Source: Haberlea rhodopensis (lineage: Eukaryota > Streptophyta > Magnoliopsida > Lamiales > Gesneriaceae). Taken from it: a stretch of 64,000 nt of DNA. Positions within the stretch are counted from its first letter, which is position 1. The number at the start of each line of letters is the position of its first letter. Position numbers and translations under genes: made by a program. The stretch spans positions 418,961 to 482,960 of the forward strand of contig CAJQUN010000422.1 of assembly GCA_907163345.1 (NCBI GenBank), in the 5' to 3' direction. The notes beneath the pieces were generated by a model. That model searched no databases. It worked only from the letters and a program-made list of their open reading frames with translations, and was not told where the DNA came from. Positions 11,907 to 24,480 of the stretch are shown piece by piece.

Positions 11907-14220
11907 TGTGAGACCCCCGTTATCTCAATCATACGATTAAGTGCAATTAGGAGAATTAAACATACTTTATCAGAGTATTAAGATCGTGTTGACAAATTGA
12001 GCTGGAGTTTACATGTACAAAAGACATGCCAAAAGGATTTGTTAGATTCTTTAACAAATTGAGTAAGGCTACTTCTACTGTGCTCCTAGTAGAACTATAC
12101 AAAATACGTCTTTGTCTTGCTATCTCGTAGCACTCCTTACAGCTCAGCTTATCGACCTGACCTTGACTCTCCTTAGCAAAAGCACCTACAAGAACAACCC
12201 CAACATGAGCACATCATAATTCATATTCAACATAATATGAATGCAAACGTAAATGCATAAATCATAAATACAAACACTTCCTGTATTTACATTGCATTTA
12301 CTACGCCCATTGGTTGTCCCTGTACCATAACTCGTGAATAATCAACATATGAAATTATGGTTCCTTAATAATGTCATGACATATCTTTACTTCAATCCTG
12401 AGTCCTTTTATCATTAGTGTATTTCAATGCTTCTTACTTCTCCATGTAAGCGGAATTCTTCCTCGCTTCTTATGGAAATCCACGTAAGCTGAATTCTTCC
12501 TCGCTTCTTATGGAAGTTCGTGTAAGCATTAAAATCCTCACTAGGATAACCTTGACTCGTGAAATACACCTCTTATATTTCACAACATACATATGCAAAG
12601 ACGATGCATATCAACATGTATCATATCATAATGCACTATCTTATGCACATTTTGCTTTACCTTGTATTAACTAAATAAACACATAATACATGTTACCGTT
12701 GGGATGCCCGTACGTCGCTTACGTACCTTTCAAAAGATAGAGGAGTCAGCCGACTTTATCTCATCGACTGTGCTGGTACCTGTGATGGTTCTACATAACC
12801 ACATAACACAATATTAGGCACCCAATAATAATTCAATACCAAAAATTAAACAAAATTCAATATTTGTCCCAACATGTCATCTCGCGATCGATCGCGCCCT
12901 AGCCCCGATCGATCGCGAGATGTTACTGCCTCATATACCAAAAATATACAATTCGCGATCGATCGCCCCTTATTGGCGATCGATCGCCAAAACCTACTGG
13001 AACGTCGCGATCGATCTCGCCTTCTTGGCGATCGATCGCCAACTCTGTTCCTTTGCCCGATTTCCAGAATTGTCGAGCACCTCATTTCATACACTTAAAA
13101 CCACATCATAACACATATAAAATGCTCGAATAAAAATGCTAGGGACTTCACCATACTTCCATGAAAGGGCTTAAACCAAAGTTTCAATAAGAACTTAGCT
13201 TAGCATGCATCATAGTAACCCCAAAAGTTCAACACTCAACCCAAAATTCCCCAGAAACAGGGCATAAAACTCAGCCCAGAATTCTCGAGCATGCATCTTC
13301 ACAACACCAAAACTAACACATAACCCGTAACCCAAGCTCAAGGAAACATGCTAGTAACATCACAAAACTACCATGTATGTGTTCACGTCAAAGGTTTATT
13401 CAAAACCTAAGCTAACATGCTTCAAATCTTCATTATAAAACCCCTACTCAACATAAAAACAGGGTACTTCCCTTGCCCAGATTTTCGAGGAACACTTTTC
13501 ACAACTTGAAATCTAACACATAAGTCATGTAAGTTACTTAACAAAGTATGCTAGGGGCTTCATAAAAATCACATGCAAGCACTCATAGCAAGATTTCATC
13601 GAACCTTAAAGTATCATGCCAGATCTGCTATAATGAACATACATGCTTAACATCTGAAAACTGGAAAAATATATGATTCCTCACCACTTTTGCTCCTCGA
13701 TTTTTGATAAACTTCTTTCAACAAAAACGTTGGATTTCTTCTCCTACCTGATGTCTGAGTATTGTTCGAGTTTTAGGAGAGAAGGAGGAGATTTTGGAGG
13801 AGGAAAAAGTGATCAAAACAGATAGACAAAAGGTGTGATTGACCAAGACAGCTTTCCAAGAAATCAGGGGAGAGGCATGGGTTGCAGGCAAGTGGTGGGG
13901 GGGGGGGGGGGTGGTGTGTTTGGGTGGCCTTGCGGTGTTTAATTGTGTCCCGGTATTTCATACGATGTATTAAAATATACCTCCTTGATATTTTATAATT
14001 TTACCACATCAATACATCATTAAAAACACCTAACATGCCTCCTAACCATATTATTAAAATAAATATAACACCAACCACATACATTAATTCCCCAACTTAA
14101 TTTCATGCTTTTACCACATAAAGCATAACCCACAAACCCCAAATTAACTCATGCTTTTAATACATAATAAAATTAGCACATCAAAGCATGTTTACACATA
14201 ATCCTTTCGGGGATATCACA
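11907..14220 (-). repeat. 5' LTR of element A
   Basis: About 2.31 kb, nearly identical to 4794-7115. The sense start is TGTGATATCC and the sense end GTCTCACA. The donor-like GTACGTAAG lies at 12718-12726 on the complementary strand. Confidence 0.9.
12885..13038. repeat. CGATCGATCG array in the 5' LTR of A
   Basis: Cores start at 12885, 12906, 12956, 12977, 13008 and 13029; within each pair the step is exactly 21 bp. Some extend to CGCGATCGATCGCG. Confidence 0.9.
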
Positions 14221-14225
14221 ACATT

Positions 14226-14846
14226 TGAGCGAGGTTATTCAATGCCGCTGATATGTCGAAGCGAGGGGTATTAGTGCCGCGGTCATGACAAGCGAGGTGC
14301 ATTAAAATACACTGTTATAACAAGACTATGGATTGGTTATTGATTTTATTGAAATGGTTACATGTCATGACATTTGTGGAAAAATAATATAATCCACTGA
14401 TTATGATTATGAGTTATGTTACATGGACAACCAAAATGGAGCATTATAAATGCATTGGAATACATGGTATTTACGGTTTATGCATTTATACCTTATAATC
14501 ATATTGTGTTGAATATGGATTATTATATGCTCATGATTTGGGGTTTGTCATTGTATGTGCATTTTGACTTGGAGGGCTAAGGACCGGGTTGATGCAGTGA
14601 GCTTCCCGAGGAGTGCTATTGGTATAGCGGGACATGATTCTTTTGTATAGTCTCTACTCTAGGAGTAGTGTAAAACTATAGTCTTAACATTCATTTGTGG
14701 GAATGTAATTAATCCATTTTGGAAATTTATTTTTGGCACTGTAATCCTTAAGCTCAAGACATCAACATGAACCTCATACTCTGATTTATGCATGTTTAGC
14801 TCTCTTATTGCACTTAAATCCACACTTAAGGTAGAGAGGCCTTACA
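14226..14846 (+). mobile_element. solo LTR B, right part
   Basis: Continuation of 3426-4793 after element A. It starts inside an AGCG/CGCT hairpin array, carries the near-terminal hairpin CTACTC-TAG-GAGTAG (14654-14668) and ends CTTACA. Confidence 0.85.
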
Positions 14847-15170
14847 TCCAATTTTAGGTAAAAGGACAAAAATAACCCTTATGCATTATGATCTTTGCAA
14901 GTAAGTCCCAAACCCCATTTATGGCTTAATAAACCTCCTAATTCAAATTATAACATGCTCATCATGCTTCCATATCACAATAAAATTTTGACAAACTGAT
15001 ATATACCTTTTTGACCAAACTACCGTCGGATATCCACCAGGTTTTACGATGTCTCCTCACCATCAACCACACGATCGTAACTGATGATTCTGCAATAGGG
15101 CCATCAGTAGGCATCACAACCCTAATTTGTTTCTTACTTTAGACCGTACAGTATAACCAAATATATAAAA
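14847..15170. other. flank between solo LTR B and the pararetrovirus
   Basis: Non-repetitive sequence that probably belonged to the locus before LTR B inserted. I recognise no gene. Its right limit against the viral sequence is approximate. Confidence 0.35.
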
Positions 15171-16537
15171 GATTTAGAGAAATCTGGAAGATAGATGGTC
15201 AACAACCTTTCTTTTATTTTGGAAATATTTACAATATTTTATTACATTAATACATCTCCTTCTGGGAGGAGACGAACTTGTTTAGCCTTTCATATAATGA
15301 GGTTTGACTCGAAATACATTAACAAGCTGAATTGAAATAACAGAAATATTACAAAATAGAAATTATTACCAAGTTAGGAGAGTTGATAATATTAGAGTTT
15401 GGAGAATACAAGATTTATTTTGTAAGAAAACAAAGGGGAATGGTCGATGCCTTATGTTTTCTTCAACTTCTGTATTTATAAATGTCTGGAGATGGATTTG
15501 AAATTCGGACTTCAAGTCTTGCTTATAATCAGACGTCATTGCATGCGTCTTCGTTCTTCTTTGATAGCCGTGGTCCCTTCTACTTTCGACAGAAGTGGTG
15601 GTCCTACCATTTTGGTTTATTTTGATAATTGTAGTGGTCTTCGTAAGAGTCACATGACTCTTATCTCCCCTTGGTCCTTAGAAATTTGGCTATTGAGGTC
15701 CGCGTGTGAATCTTCCATGTTTTACTGGTCCTGCTTTGTCCTCTTTTCTTTGGTCCTTTTGACAGGGAATCCTTTCCCGAACAGTGACTCTTTTTACTTC
15801 GGGAAGCTCGGGTAGACATCCTGCCACCTTCCAAAGTGAGCCATGTTGCAGAATTTCCTACATGTTTCTTTGGTCGCCGGAATTTTATTGTCCCACAATA
15901 TATGTCGTTTCTTTTCAAATATTTCTTCAGCGAATTTTGTGTTATAGCTAGTCACGGAGTTTACCATGAAGGACCCGTTCGCTGATTTCTGAAATATTTT
16001 GACTGGATACTTGACTTTGTCAATCTCAGTGAGACATACCCATAATCCCCAAGCTTTTCTTGTAGTAATATCATCTTCTATGAGCCGGGAAACTAATGTT
16101 GTTCCTTTGGGAAGTGACTTGATATGGAGCCTTCCAGTTAGGCCTCTACAGCTTTATAAAATGGAAGCTGGGATGGAGGCCTTTTCCTGTGATTTCTGGA
16201 GCTGCGGTTAAGAATTTCAACTCCAGATGTCTCCTCTTTAGAATGTATGGTAATTTTGCAACGAGTCATACACTCCCTCGTAAATCCATTCTGGTAATTT
16301 TGCAATCTCGGAAAAACTTGGTGCTATGGTAATTACCGAGGCCAAGCAGCCAAAGTCAAACCACTCACGGACACTCACTGGTTTGGTATGTGGAGGAATC
16401 CACATTCTTTGGTATTTCCCTGACCGGTCGGCCGTTATTTTTCTTGGAATTACCCCTACTATTGTGTAGAGTTTCTCCTATGTCTTCTTGTATTCCTGTA
16501 AAGGAGAAACTTTAAACTCGTCAGTATTAACCTTAGA
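15171..16537 (-). pseudogene. endogenous pararetrovirus, 3' part with promoter region
   Basis: Minus-strand continuation of the viral sequence at 27632-29319, from which it is separated by element F (exact TTAGA duplication). Short open pieces (15661-15918 and others) are broken by stops and match nothing I can name firmly; the position after RNase H fits the caulimovirid inclusion-body/transactivator gene. Further on lie a TATA-like box and poly(A) signals. The copy is old and cannot make protein. Confidence 0.5.
15410..15545 (-). promoter_or_regulatory. possible pararetrovirus promoter and poly(A) signal
   Basis: Read on the minus strand: an as-1-like ATGACGTC near 15533-15540, TTTATAAATA near 15470-15480, then AATAAA near 15412. 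This order (TGACG boxes, TATA box, poly(A) signal) is what caulimovirids have around the full-length RNA start. Element positions are by eye. Confidence 0.4.
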
Positions 16538-18289
16538 TGTAAGGACCCCCGTGCCCTTAACCCCTTATTAGTGTATTAATCCATGCCATTAGTGCATACA
16601 ATCATATATCATGGGAAGGAACCGCATGCAAGCATAGCATCGTATACCAACTATAAAATTTCTTGCATTCAAACACCATAATATTCAACTTCCCAACCCA
16701 AACCATTTACATAGTATGCACCCTCATAATACACTAACGTACTCTCATTTCATTTAGCTCCATGTCTAATTGCATACAACAATAAATGAAGAGAGAAAAG
16801 ACATTGCTCATTTATACATTCCATATACATGTAAAAACGTACTCACATGAGAGCACCCCATGAATGAGTGTATCTAATGTATAAAATACTCTACCAGATA
16901 CCGTTACTGGTACTTCAATCAGGGAAGCACCTCCCAAGCACAACTCGATCTCAACTCTGGATCTGTGTACTTATTCAACCAACTCTGGTACCTCGATCCT
17001 GGAAGTACCTCCAATCAGCAGTCCGAGCTCAACTCCAAGGTTGCTACTATACCTGTATCACCTGCCCCAACAGAGACAGCCCTCACACGGGGTGAGCATA
17101 CCAATACCACAAATCCAATAATCAAAATATTGCAGTTCATAATTTACAGAATGTAAATGCCATGAATTTAAATGATTCTCCCTGGATGGTATCATCATCA
17201 TCCGGGATCCCCTGTGTTGTCCCTGTTCTCAAAATAACCAAACGCATCAAATTCTCAAAGCCAGTTAATCGCCACATAGAGTAACTAATACCATTTCTAT
17301 TATGCCAATTCCATAATCAATATGGTAAAATCGTTATATAAAAAACCGTAGATATCACATAAATCTAACCAATGGTTCCATTTTCCTATTTCACTGCTCG
17401 CTCCACAATAGCGGCATTTCAAACCCCACGCACGCTCAACACTAGCGGCGTTATAACCGATGGTTGCTCAACAGCGACAACATCTCAATCATTGCTCACT
17501 CAAGACGGCACCATATAATTCCCAATGTATTTCCATTTGTCGCAATTACCATACACTATACAATTCACTATCCATTTATAGCAAGTATCATATACCATGC
17601 ATTTCAATATCCATTTATTGCAAACACCACATACCATGCATTTCAATGTTCATTTATTGCAATTACCACATACCATGCATTTCCTTGCCCATTTATTGCA
17701 ATTATCACATACCATGCATTTTACAGTTGCAACATTATAATAGGCCATGCTCGTACGTCATACGTACCTTATAATCTCGTAGTTTGAGTCCAACATTGCC
17801 TGAGTTCCACGTCCGATGAGTTATGTGCTAACACACAAATAACTCTCAATTAAACATAGGCATGCAATCACGTGCCTAAGCACGTTCACAATCACCAATT
17901 ATATCCTCGTTCATGACGATTAACTATTTTAAAAGACTCCGGGCGAAGCATGCGTCGATTCCATAACATCAACCCAAAATATGCCATGAAACAGGGCCTC
18001 TCGATCGATAAGACATCAGCTCCCGATCGATCGAGAGCCACAACAAGATTTGACACCAAAATTTCCTCGCGCTCGATCGATCGGCGAGACTGGCCGATCG
18101 ATCGCCATTTACTGTACATCGTCTTCATTTTTCGGAAAATCACGCGATCGATCGAGGCCTCGATGCCGATCGATCGGCGAGCACTGTAAAAGCCTAAAAA
18201 TGGCATTTTTGAGCTTAAAACTCCCAAATCAAACCCAACATCCAATAAACCAATAATCCTCTACATTGACATCATAAAAACCATTAAAC
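16538..18289 (-). repeat. 3' LTR of F, truncated by E
   Basis: Matches 25259-27000 closely. It ends at 18285-18289 (TAAAC), where element E inserts. The donor-like box (sense AAG|GTACGTATGACG) is at 17768/17767. Confidence 0.85.
18002..18176. repeat. CGATCGATCG array in the 3' LTR of F
   Basis: Cores start at 18002 (imperfect), 18024, 18074, 18095, 18145 and 18167; pairs are 22, 21 and 22 bp apart. Confidence 0.9.
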
Positions 18290-20331
18290 TGTAATACCCC
18301 CGAAATGTCTATGTGTTTATGTGCTGTCTTAAACGGTTATGATATGTTTAAGGGTTGTGGTGCATTTAAATTGGGGGTTATATTTATGTTATGATGATAT
18401 GAATTAGGGGGCATGTTGGGTGTTTTAAGGGATGTATTAATTAAGTAATGTTATGAAATATCGAGTGAGGATATGTTAATACATCGTGCTAAATATCGGG
18501 GCACAATTAAACACCACATGGCATCCCACCACACCACCCCACCCCCCTAATCGGCCACCTCCCCATACCCCCACTTGTTCAACCCATACCCCCCCACTTG
18601 TTCAACCCATGCCTCATCAACCCATCCCTTCTTCTCCCTATCATTCTCCTCTCTCTTTCCTTGCTCCTGAAACACAAAAAAATGTCCCTGAGCTGCTGGG
18701 AAGGGAGGGTTGGAGTTGTGAAAGATAGTGAGGAATTCTTGCAAAAAAAGGGGCAAGATGTTCTTGTTCTGTTTTTCTAAAGATTTTGAATGGGTTTGAG
18801 CTTTATGAGGATGTTATGATGCATGCTAGCTTAGGTTTTGTGAAACCTTTGATTTAAGTGCTTACATAGGAGTTTTATGAAGATCCTAGCATGTTTGTTT
18901 GGGCAAGTTTTATGTGTTATGAAGTAGGTTGCTTGCTATGAAGAAGGGTACTCGAAAATCTGGGGAAGTCCCGATTTTTCAGAGTGCTCGATCGATCGAG
19001 ATTTTGGTCCCGATCGATCGAGCGAGGCAGAAGATTTGAAGCATGGTTTGAAATTCAGGGGCCGATCGATTGAAGTAATTTCCGATCGATCGGTAAAGTT
19101 CCTCGATCGATCGGTAAAACATTTCGATCGATCGATCGAGGCAGAAAGTTGGGAACTGTTTATCATGCTTTCTCGATCGATCGAGACTTGGGTACCGATC
19201 GATCGAGAGAGGCAGAATCTTGGCAAATATTTTTAATTGATTTATTTTGAAGAATTTTTGACAATGATTCTTGAAATGGTATCTAATATTGTATTATGTG
19301 GTTATGTAGAACCATCCCAGGTACCAGCACAATCAAGGAGATAAAGTCTATTGACTCATCCACCTTTTGAAAAGGTACGTAAGAAACGTACGGGCATCGG
19401 TCGGTAAAACACATTCCTATGCTATGACTACGCAATGATTGCATAAGTATTTACGATGTTTATGATGATGATTATGATAAGTAAGTTTATGATGAGTAAA
19501 GATGATATGATGTTTATGAGGACGTTTATGATAAGATGATGATGTTTATAAGATGATGATGTTTACAAGATGATGATGTTTATAAGATGATGATGTTTAT
19601 GACATGATGATGATGATGTATGTTTAACTATGTTATTGAGAATGGTAGAGTGTTTTGGTAGTTGTTATGGGAAAGCGAGGAAGGTACTTACCGCTGACAT
19701 AGCTAGCGAGGAGATACATTTTCTTTCAAGGTGTAGCGAGGGGTATCACAGTACCGCTATATGTCGAAGCGAGGGAGCCAATTGTTCCGCTGACATAACA
19801 AGGCCAGAAACATCCCAATTTCTAAATAACATTGTTGATTTTGAGCATATATGTGAAGTATGATTTTAATCATTTATGTCAAGAACTAATGATTATATGC
19901 ATGACTATGAAACAGGGACAACCAAAGTGGGTTAATGCGATTAACCAGGAAGAGTATGTTACGATTATTTTCATGCATTTATTTATATGTCATTACCTTA
20001 TGATGTTAAGTAATGATGTACATGCTCATGATGGGTTGTTCCTGTAGGTACACTTTTGGACTGAAGGGCTAAGGGTCGGGTCGAGGCAGTGAGCTAAAAG
20101 GAGCATGAAAGAATATAGGATACATGATTTTGATAGTCTCTACTCTAGGAGTAGTGTAAACCTATAATGTTAGCATTCGTTTTTGGGAATGTAATTATTA
20201 AGTTTTGAAATTTTATTTTTGGCCTGTAATCTTATTAGCTCAAAGCTACAACCGGTACCCTAGGATGTTATTAATGTATGTTTAGTCCATAATACGTTAT
20301 TAGTATGATGTTAAGGTAGGAAGACCCTACA
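18290..20331 (+). repeat. 5' LTR of E
   Basis: Starts TGTAATACCCCCGAAATG and ends GACCCTACA. Contains the palindrome array (18989-19205), donor-like AAAG|GTACGTAAG at 19374/19375, a run of about 17-bp GATGATGTTTA repeats (19540-19615), the AGCG/CGCT array (19675-19800) and the terminal hairpin CTACTC-TAG-GAGTAG (20140-20154). Confidence 0.9.
18989..19205. repeat. CGATCGATCG array in the LTR of E
   Basis: Cores start at 18989, 19011, 19063 (one change), 19083, 19104, 19125, 19174 and 19196. Steps are 22, 52, 20, 21, 21, 49 and 22 bp; four in a row sit on a 21-bp ladder. Confidence 0.9.
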
Positions 20332-20335
20332 TTAA

Positions 20336-20352
20336 TGGTATCAGAGCAGTGG
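20336..20352 (+). promoter_or_regulatory. primer binding site of E (tRNA-Met)
   Basis: TGGTATCAGAGCAGTGG, complementary to initiator tRNA-Met, four bases after the LTR end. Confidence 0.9.
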
Positions 20353-20537
20353 TTAGAGAACCCGGGAATGAGTGAAGGGTAGCCTTAACAATAAGTTGGT
20401 TAGGTGCTTCTTTTTAAACATGTTTTGTGCATATGTTGCATATGAAGCATATGACTATTGTACTAACATGTTATGGTTTCTAATGATGTATTATATGAAC
20501 TACTTTTGGGTATTGTTGTTAACCCTTGTCTTGCAGT

Positions 20538-21600
20538 ATGACAGCAAATATCGATATAGGAGACGCAGTGAGTGTTAATGCAAGTGCTGGGCGTACAAAT
20601 CCCCTACCACCGCCAGCCTTGGGCGAAGAACCCTCTGAGCAACAGTTACTACCTGGAGAGCTAAGTTTGGCTCAGTTTCTGACATACCGACCCCCGATGT
20701 TTGAAGGAACTGAGACAGGGGAACTGGCCGAGGAATGGTTAGAGAGGATAGAACAGATATTTGTAGCAGCTCCTTGTGCTAAGACAGCCTGGATAAGGCT
20801 AGCGGAGTTCCAATTGGCCAAGAAGGCGCTGATGTGGTGGAAGACCACAGTGATAGAGCAAGAGGCTCAGGGACAGGAAATAAACTGGTAACTGTTCAGA
20901 ACTCGGTTTCTGACCCGCTACTTTTCAGCTGCTGCATGACATGCTAAGGAGGATGAATTTACTAACCTTAAGCAAGGTAACATGCCTGTGTCAGATTATG
21001 CTCTTCATTACTGTTCTTTGCTTAGATATGTACCTCACATCGTCGCAAGTACTCAAGCAAAGATGAGGAACTTCATGAAAGGTTTGAGGCCGGAACTGTA
21101 TGACAGGGTGATTACTTATGGCCCTGCTTGCTTTGATGACGCCCTTTCACCTGCTGAGCTAGCCGAACTGGGAGTTGGTGCATATCCTGATGCCGCGCTA
21201 CTCCAGCACCCCCTCAGAAATCCACTTCTGATAATTTGAAGCCGAGGGGTGATTAGTTTAAGCCAAGGGGGAACACACCAGCGTCGAGATTCAGTGGTAA
21301 GAGGCCCGAGAATCGTTGGAAAGGAAGCCATAGGAATGACGCCCCGTCAGGAAGAGGACAGTCTCAGGGAGGCAGATTTGGAAAGGTCCAGTGCTCTATT
21401 TGTGGGCAACCACATTCGACGAAAGACTGCGTAGGATGTTATGTTTGTGGCAATAAGGGCCACTTTGCTCGGCAATGTCCCAATCGGGAGGGACAACAGA
21501 ACTCTGCGGGGAGGCCTGCGGACAGAGCAGCACAGCACAGGCTACCGTTTGTACCGAGGCAGTATGGAGGTCAGCCTATGGGGCCACCTCAGGGGCAGTT
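20538..21600 (+). pseudogene. gag: gag of element E, broken
   Basis: The ATG at 20538 follows TTGCAGT, the conserved acceptor-like site. The Gag domain is readable in pieces: EEWLERIEQIFVAAPCAK, then a stop at about 20889, then YALHYCSLLRYVPHI and NFMKGLRPELYDRV. Frameshifts follow near 21200-21250 and 21430. A zinc knuckle (CYVCGNKGHFARQC) is at about 21438-21480. At least two stops and several indels make it non-functional. Confidence 0.85.
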
Positions 21601-23053
21601 TTATGCATTGACAAGGGAGCAGGCTACAGAGGCTCCGGAGGAGGTTATAGCGGGTTGTGTCATTTATTTACGCATCCTGCTTTTATATTGATCGACACAG
21701 GTGCATCACACTCTTTTGTGTCGACAAGTTTTATGGAAATGCACCACATATGCACTTCTCCGTCGCCCACGCCCCTTATGGTCTCGACACCCGCTGGAAG
21801 AAGTTTGATTACTGATCAGATTGTCTATGAAGGCCTCATTTATTTTGAGGGCAATGAGCTAAGATCAGACTTGATTGTTCTGGGAATGGCGGACTTCGAT
21901 TGCATTGTGGGCATCGATGTGTTGAACAAGTATAAGATAGTTGTGGACTGCAGACAGAGGACTGTCCGGTTCAGATCTGATTTGGGAGTCCAGTGGACAT
22001 TCTATGGGGATGGTTCCCGTTCAAAGATCCCGTTGATATCTGCTGTCAAGATGGCACAGTTATTGGAACGAGGCCATACGGGATATCTCATCTATGCTAT
22101 CGATGTTACGGAAAAGAAAGAAGACTTAAAGGTCGAAGTTATGCCCGTAGTGGCGGAATTTGCTGATGTCTTTCCGGAGGAGATTCCCGGATTCCCACCG
22201 ACGAGAGATGTCGAGTTTGGAATTGAGTTACTACCAGCGACGTCTGCCGTTTCTCGTGCCCCATATAGGATGGCACCAGCGGAGCTAAGGGAGTTAAAGA
22301 TTCAGTTGCAAGAGCTCCTTGACAAGGCTATATACGCCCTAGCGTATCGCCCTGGGGTGCACCAGTTTTATTTGTCAAAAAGAAGGATGGTTCGATGCGT
22401 CTGTGCATCGATTACAGGCAACTGAACAAAGCCATAGTAAAGAACAAGTATCCGCTTCCGAGGATCGATGATTTGTTTGACCAGCTGCAGGGTACGAGGC
22501 TCTACAGTAAGATCGATCTGAGGTCGGGGTATCATCAGATTCGAGTAAGAGAAGATGATGTTCAGAAGACAGCTTTTAGGACTAGATATGGGCACTATGA
22601 ATTCCTAGTCATGCCTTTTGGGGTGATGAATGCCCCAACTGTTTTTATGAGCCTGATGAACAGGGTGTTCCAACCGTATTTGGATCAGTTCGTCATTGTT
22701 TTCATTGACGATATACTCATTTACTCTCGGACTGAAGAAGAGCATGTAAGGCACTTGCGGACAGTACTCCAGATCCTTAGGGATCATCAGTTATATGCAA
22801 AGCTTAGCAAGTGCGAGTTCTGGTTGAGCAGTGTGGTGTTCTTGGGCCATGTTATATCTAGCAGTGGGATATCTGTGGATCCCAGGAAGATTGAAGCTGT
22901 GATGGAGTGGGCTGCACCCACTTCTGTACCTGAGATACAGAGCTTTCTCGGTTTGGGATATTACCGACGTTTCGTCGAGTGTTTCTCAAAGATTGCCAGA
23001 CCCCTGTCACAGCTGACTCAAAAAGGAGTACCATTCTATTGGACAGAAAGTTG
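21600..23053 (+). pseudogene. pol: protease-RT of element E, truncated
   Basis: Protease (IDTGASHSFV near 21690), RT blocks RLCIDYRQLNK, DLRSGYHQIRV, MPFGVMNAP and the catalytic FIDDIL, then the RT connection region. One frameshift is near 22340, where GYIRPS is lost, and a codon is missing in FLGLGYYRRF (FLGLAGYYRRF in D). It ends at about 23053, so RNase H and integrase are absent. Confidence 0.85.
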
Positions 23054-24205
23054 AGCGACAAAATTTACGAGGAGGCAATCGATCGCAAGAAAGGAGGCGA
23101 CGGATCGCCAAAGTCCACTGGAGCCAAGCAATCGATCGCATGAAAAGAGGCGATCGATCGCCAGCAGTAATTTGGAAATTTTGGGAACTTGATTTCTTTC
23201 CTTCCTACATATAATTTAACCTACCCATCAGCCTCCATACCTCTGGATACTCGAAAATTAGCCTCTTTAGGAGAGAATTAAGAGCTTAGAATAGATTTTT
23301 CAATTTTTAGAATAGTTTTCTTTTGATTTTTGCAAAGACGCTCGAAGAACGAAAACGGATTCAACAAGCCGAAATCGTGCTTCGCTTTAGTAATTTCTTT
23401 TCCTTTGTTTATTTAATGATTTCGAATCAGATTTTATTATTTTTAGATTCAAGTATGCTAGGCTAAACTCTTAGATTCTTGGTTTAAGGGATACTTGCTT
23501 TTGGATTTGAATCTCTTGTGAGAATATTGGTTTGTCTATTGAATTTAATTTCGATTTCAATTATGTTTCTTGGTATCGATTTCAATCATTGTTGTATTTG
23601 TTTATTAGATTGATCACCTAGTATTCATATGCATAATCGATAGCTAATCAAGAAGCAACTAAGATTAATTACCGGCTGTAGGTGTTATTGAATTCTTAGG
23701 AGAAACGATTGGGTAATCAATAATTAACGGCTGTAGTTTGTATTGATTAGATTTATCGAACTCACTAGTTTTGAAATCTATCATTGATTTAATCATTAAC
23801 GGCTGTAGTTTTGATTAGAGATTTGATAAGGGTCGGATTGAATGCTGTTTTCTCTTTGACTATGAATAAGGTGGGTAGGAATTCAATTTCCAATCGATGA
23901 ATAATTGAAAGAATTCGAATGTTAGTGATTTGATGATCAAGAGAGAATTTTCCAAAAGTGAAGTTGACCGGAAACCAAGAATCGCTTCACTCTCATAAGT
24001 TTTAACCGTTTTAGTTAATCTCGTTAATTAGTTTAATTCTTAAAATTTGCTTAGTAGTAATCACTCAACTCAAAACCCCCTTTTTACTATTCGTTTTTAA
24101 ATTGACACGGAAAAAATACTACATTCCCTGTGGGATCGATCCCTACTCTCGCTACTACATACTTTTGCTATTAACTTGAGAAGGGTTAATTTGGGCGTAC
24201 GTGAT
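23054..24205 (+). mobile_element. Tat/Athila-like LTR fragment
   Basis: It lies between truncated E and the interior of F and matches neither. The right part has features I associate with Tat/Athila LTR ends: a block 'tccctgtgggatcgatccct' followed by ctactaca, and 'atttgggcgtacgtga'. A motif with 'ggctgtag' is repeated three times at about 23670-23810. The left end carries two CGATCGATCG-like pairs. Boundaries and family are tentative. Confidence 0.5.
23076..23160. repeat. CGATCGATCG-like pairs in the Tat-like fragment
   Basis: Cores start at 23076, 23098, 23129 and 23151: two pairs, each 22 bp apart. The last is perfect, the others carry changes. Confidence 0.8.
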
Positions 24206-24480
24206 AAGCGCTACCAATAAACCATCGCCAATAGAATAGCGGAATGAACCATCGCTAATAATACCCGGCGGCATAAACCATCGCCAATAGAATAGCGGAA
24301 TGAACCATCGCTAATAGAATAGCGGAATGAACCATCGCCAATAGAATAGCGGAATGAACCATCGCTAAGATACCCGGCGGCATAAACCATCGCCAATAGA
24401 AGAACGGAATGAACCATCGCTAAGATACCCGGCGGCGTAAACCATCGCCAATAGAATAGCGGAATGATATCCCTCGCTAT
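24206..24480. repeat. tandem hairpin repeats in F interior
   Basis: Units contain 'accatcgccaatagaatagc' and 'gaaccatcgctaa'. They match the 56-bp tandem repeats of G at 60020-60598. Each unit holds TAGCG/CGCTA and GGCG/CGCC half-sites able to fold. Confidence 0.85.

Larger units (their letters stand above)
4794..14220 (-). mobile_element. Tekay-like Ty3/gypsy element A, nearly complete
   Basis: A 9.4-kb element inserted in LTR B and flanked by the exact 5-bp duplication ACATT (4789-4793 and 14221-14225). On the minus strand the order is 5' LTR (11907-14220), tRNA-Met primer site (11885-11901), gag, protease, RT, RNase H, integrase, chromodomain-like tail, polypurine tract (7116-7129) and 3' LTR (4794-7115). 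Domain order and the tail place it with Tekay/Del chromoviruses. The LTRs differ by only about 1-2% by eye and coding damage is limited to about two single-base frameshifts, so it is among the youngest insertions here. Confidence 0.95.
18290..23053 (+). mobile_element. Tekay-like element E, 3' truncated
   Basis: 5' LTR 18290-20331, primer site TGGTATCAGAGCAGTGG from 20336, gag, protease and part of RT, stopping abruptly in the GVPFYW segment at about 23053. Same family as D. The left target duplication would be TAAAC (18285-18289); the right one was lost with the 3' half. Confidence 0.9.

Noticed and set aside
12885..13038. CRISPR-like array (short repeats with spacers)
   Set aside because: Repeats are 10-14 bp palindromes with spacers of about 11 bp inside a plant LTR; no cas genes and a eukaryotic context.
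16868..17156. Open frames duplicated at 25589-25877
   Set aside because: Duplicated because both lie in the two LTRs of F; no domain and no coding context.
17460..17787. Repetitive His/Cys/Tyr-rich open frames (also 26180-26494)
   Set aside because: Caused by imperfect repeats of 'ttaccacataccatgcattt' in the F LTR; two overlapping frames are equally open, which argues against coding.
18486..18780. Proline-rich and other open frames in E (also 42673-43020 and 49417-49896 in D)
   Set aside because: They fall in the C-rich part of the LTRs, occur on both strands at once, and are not conserved in frame between LTR copies.
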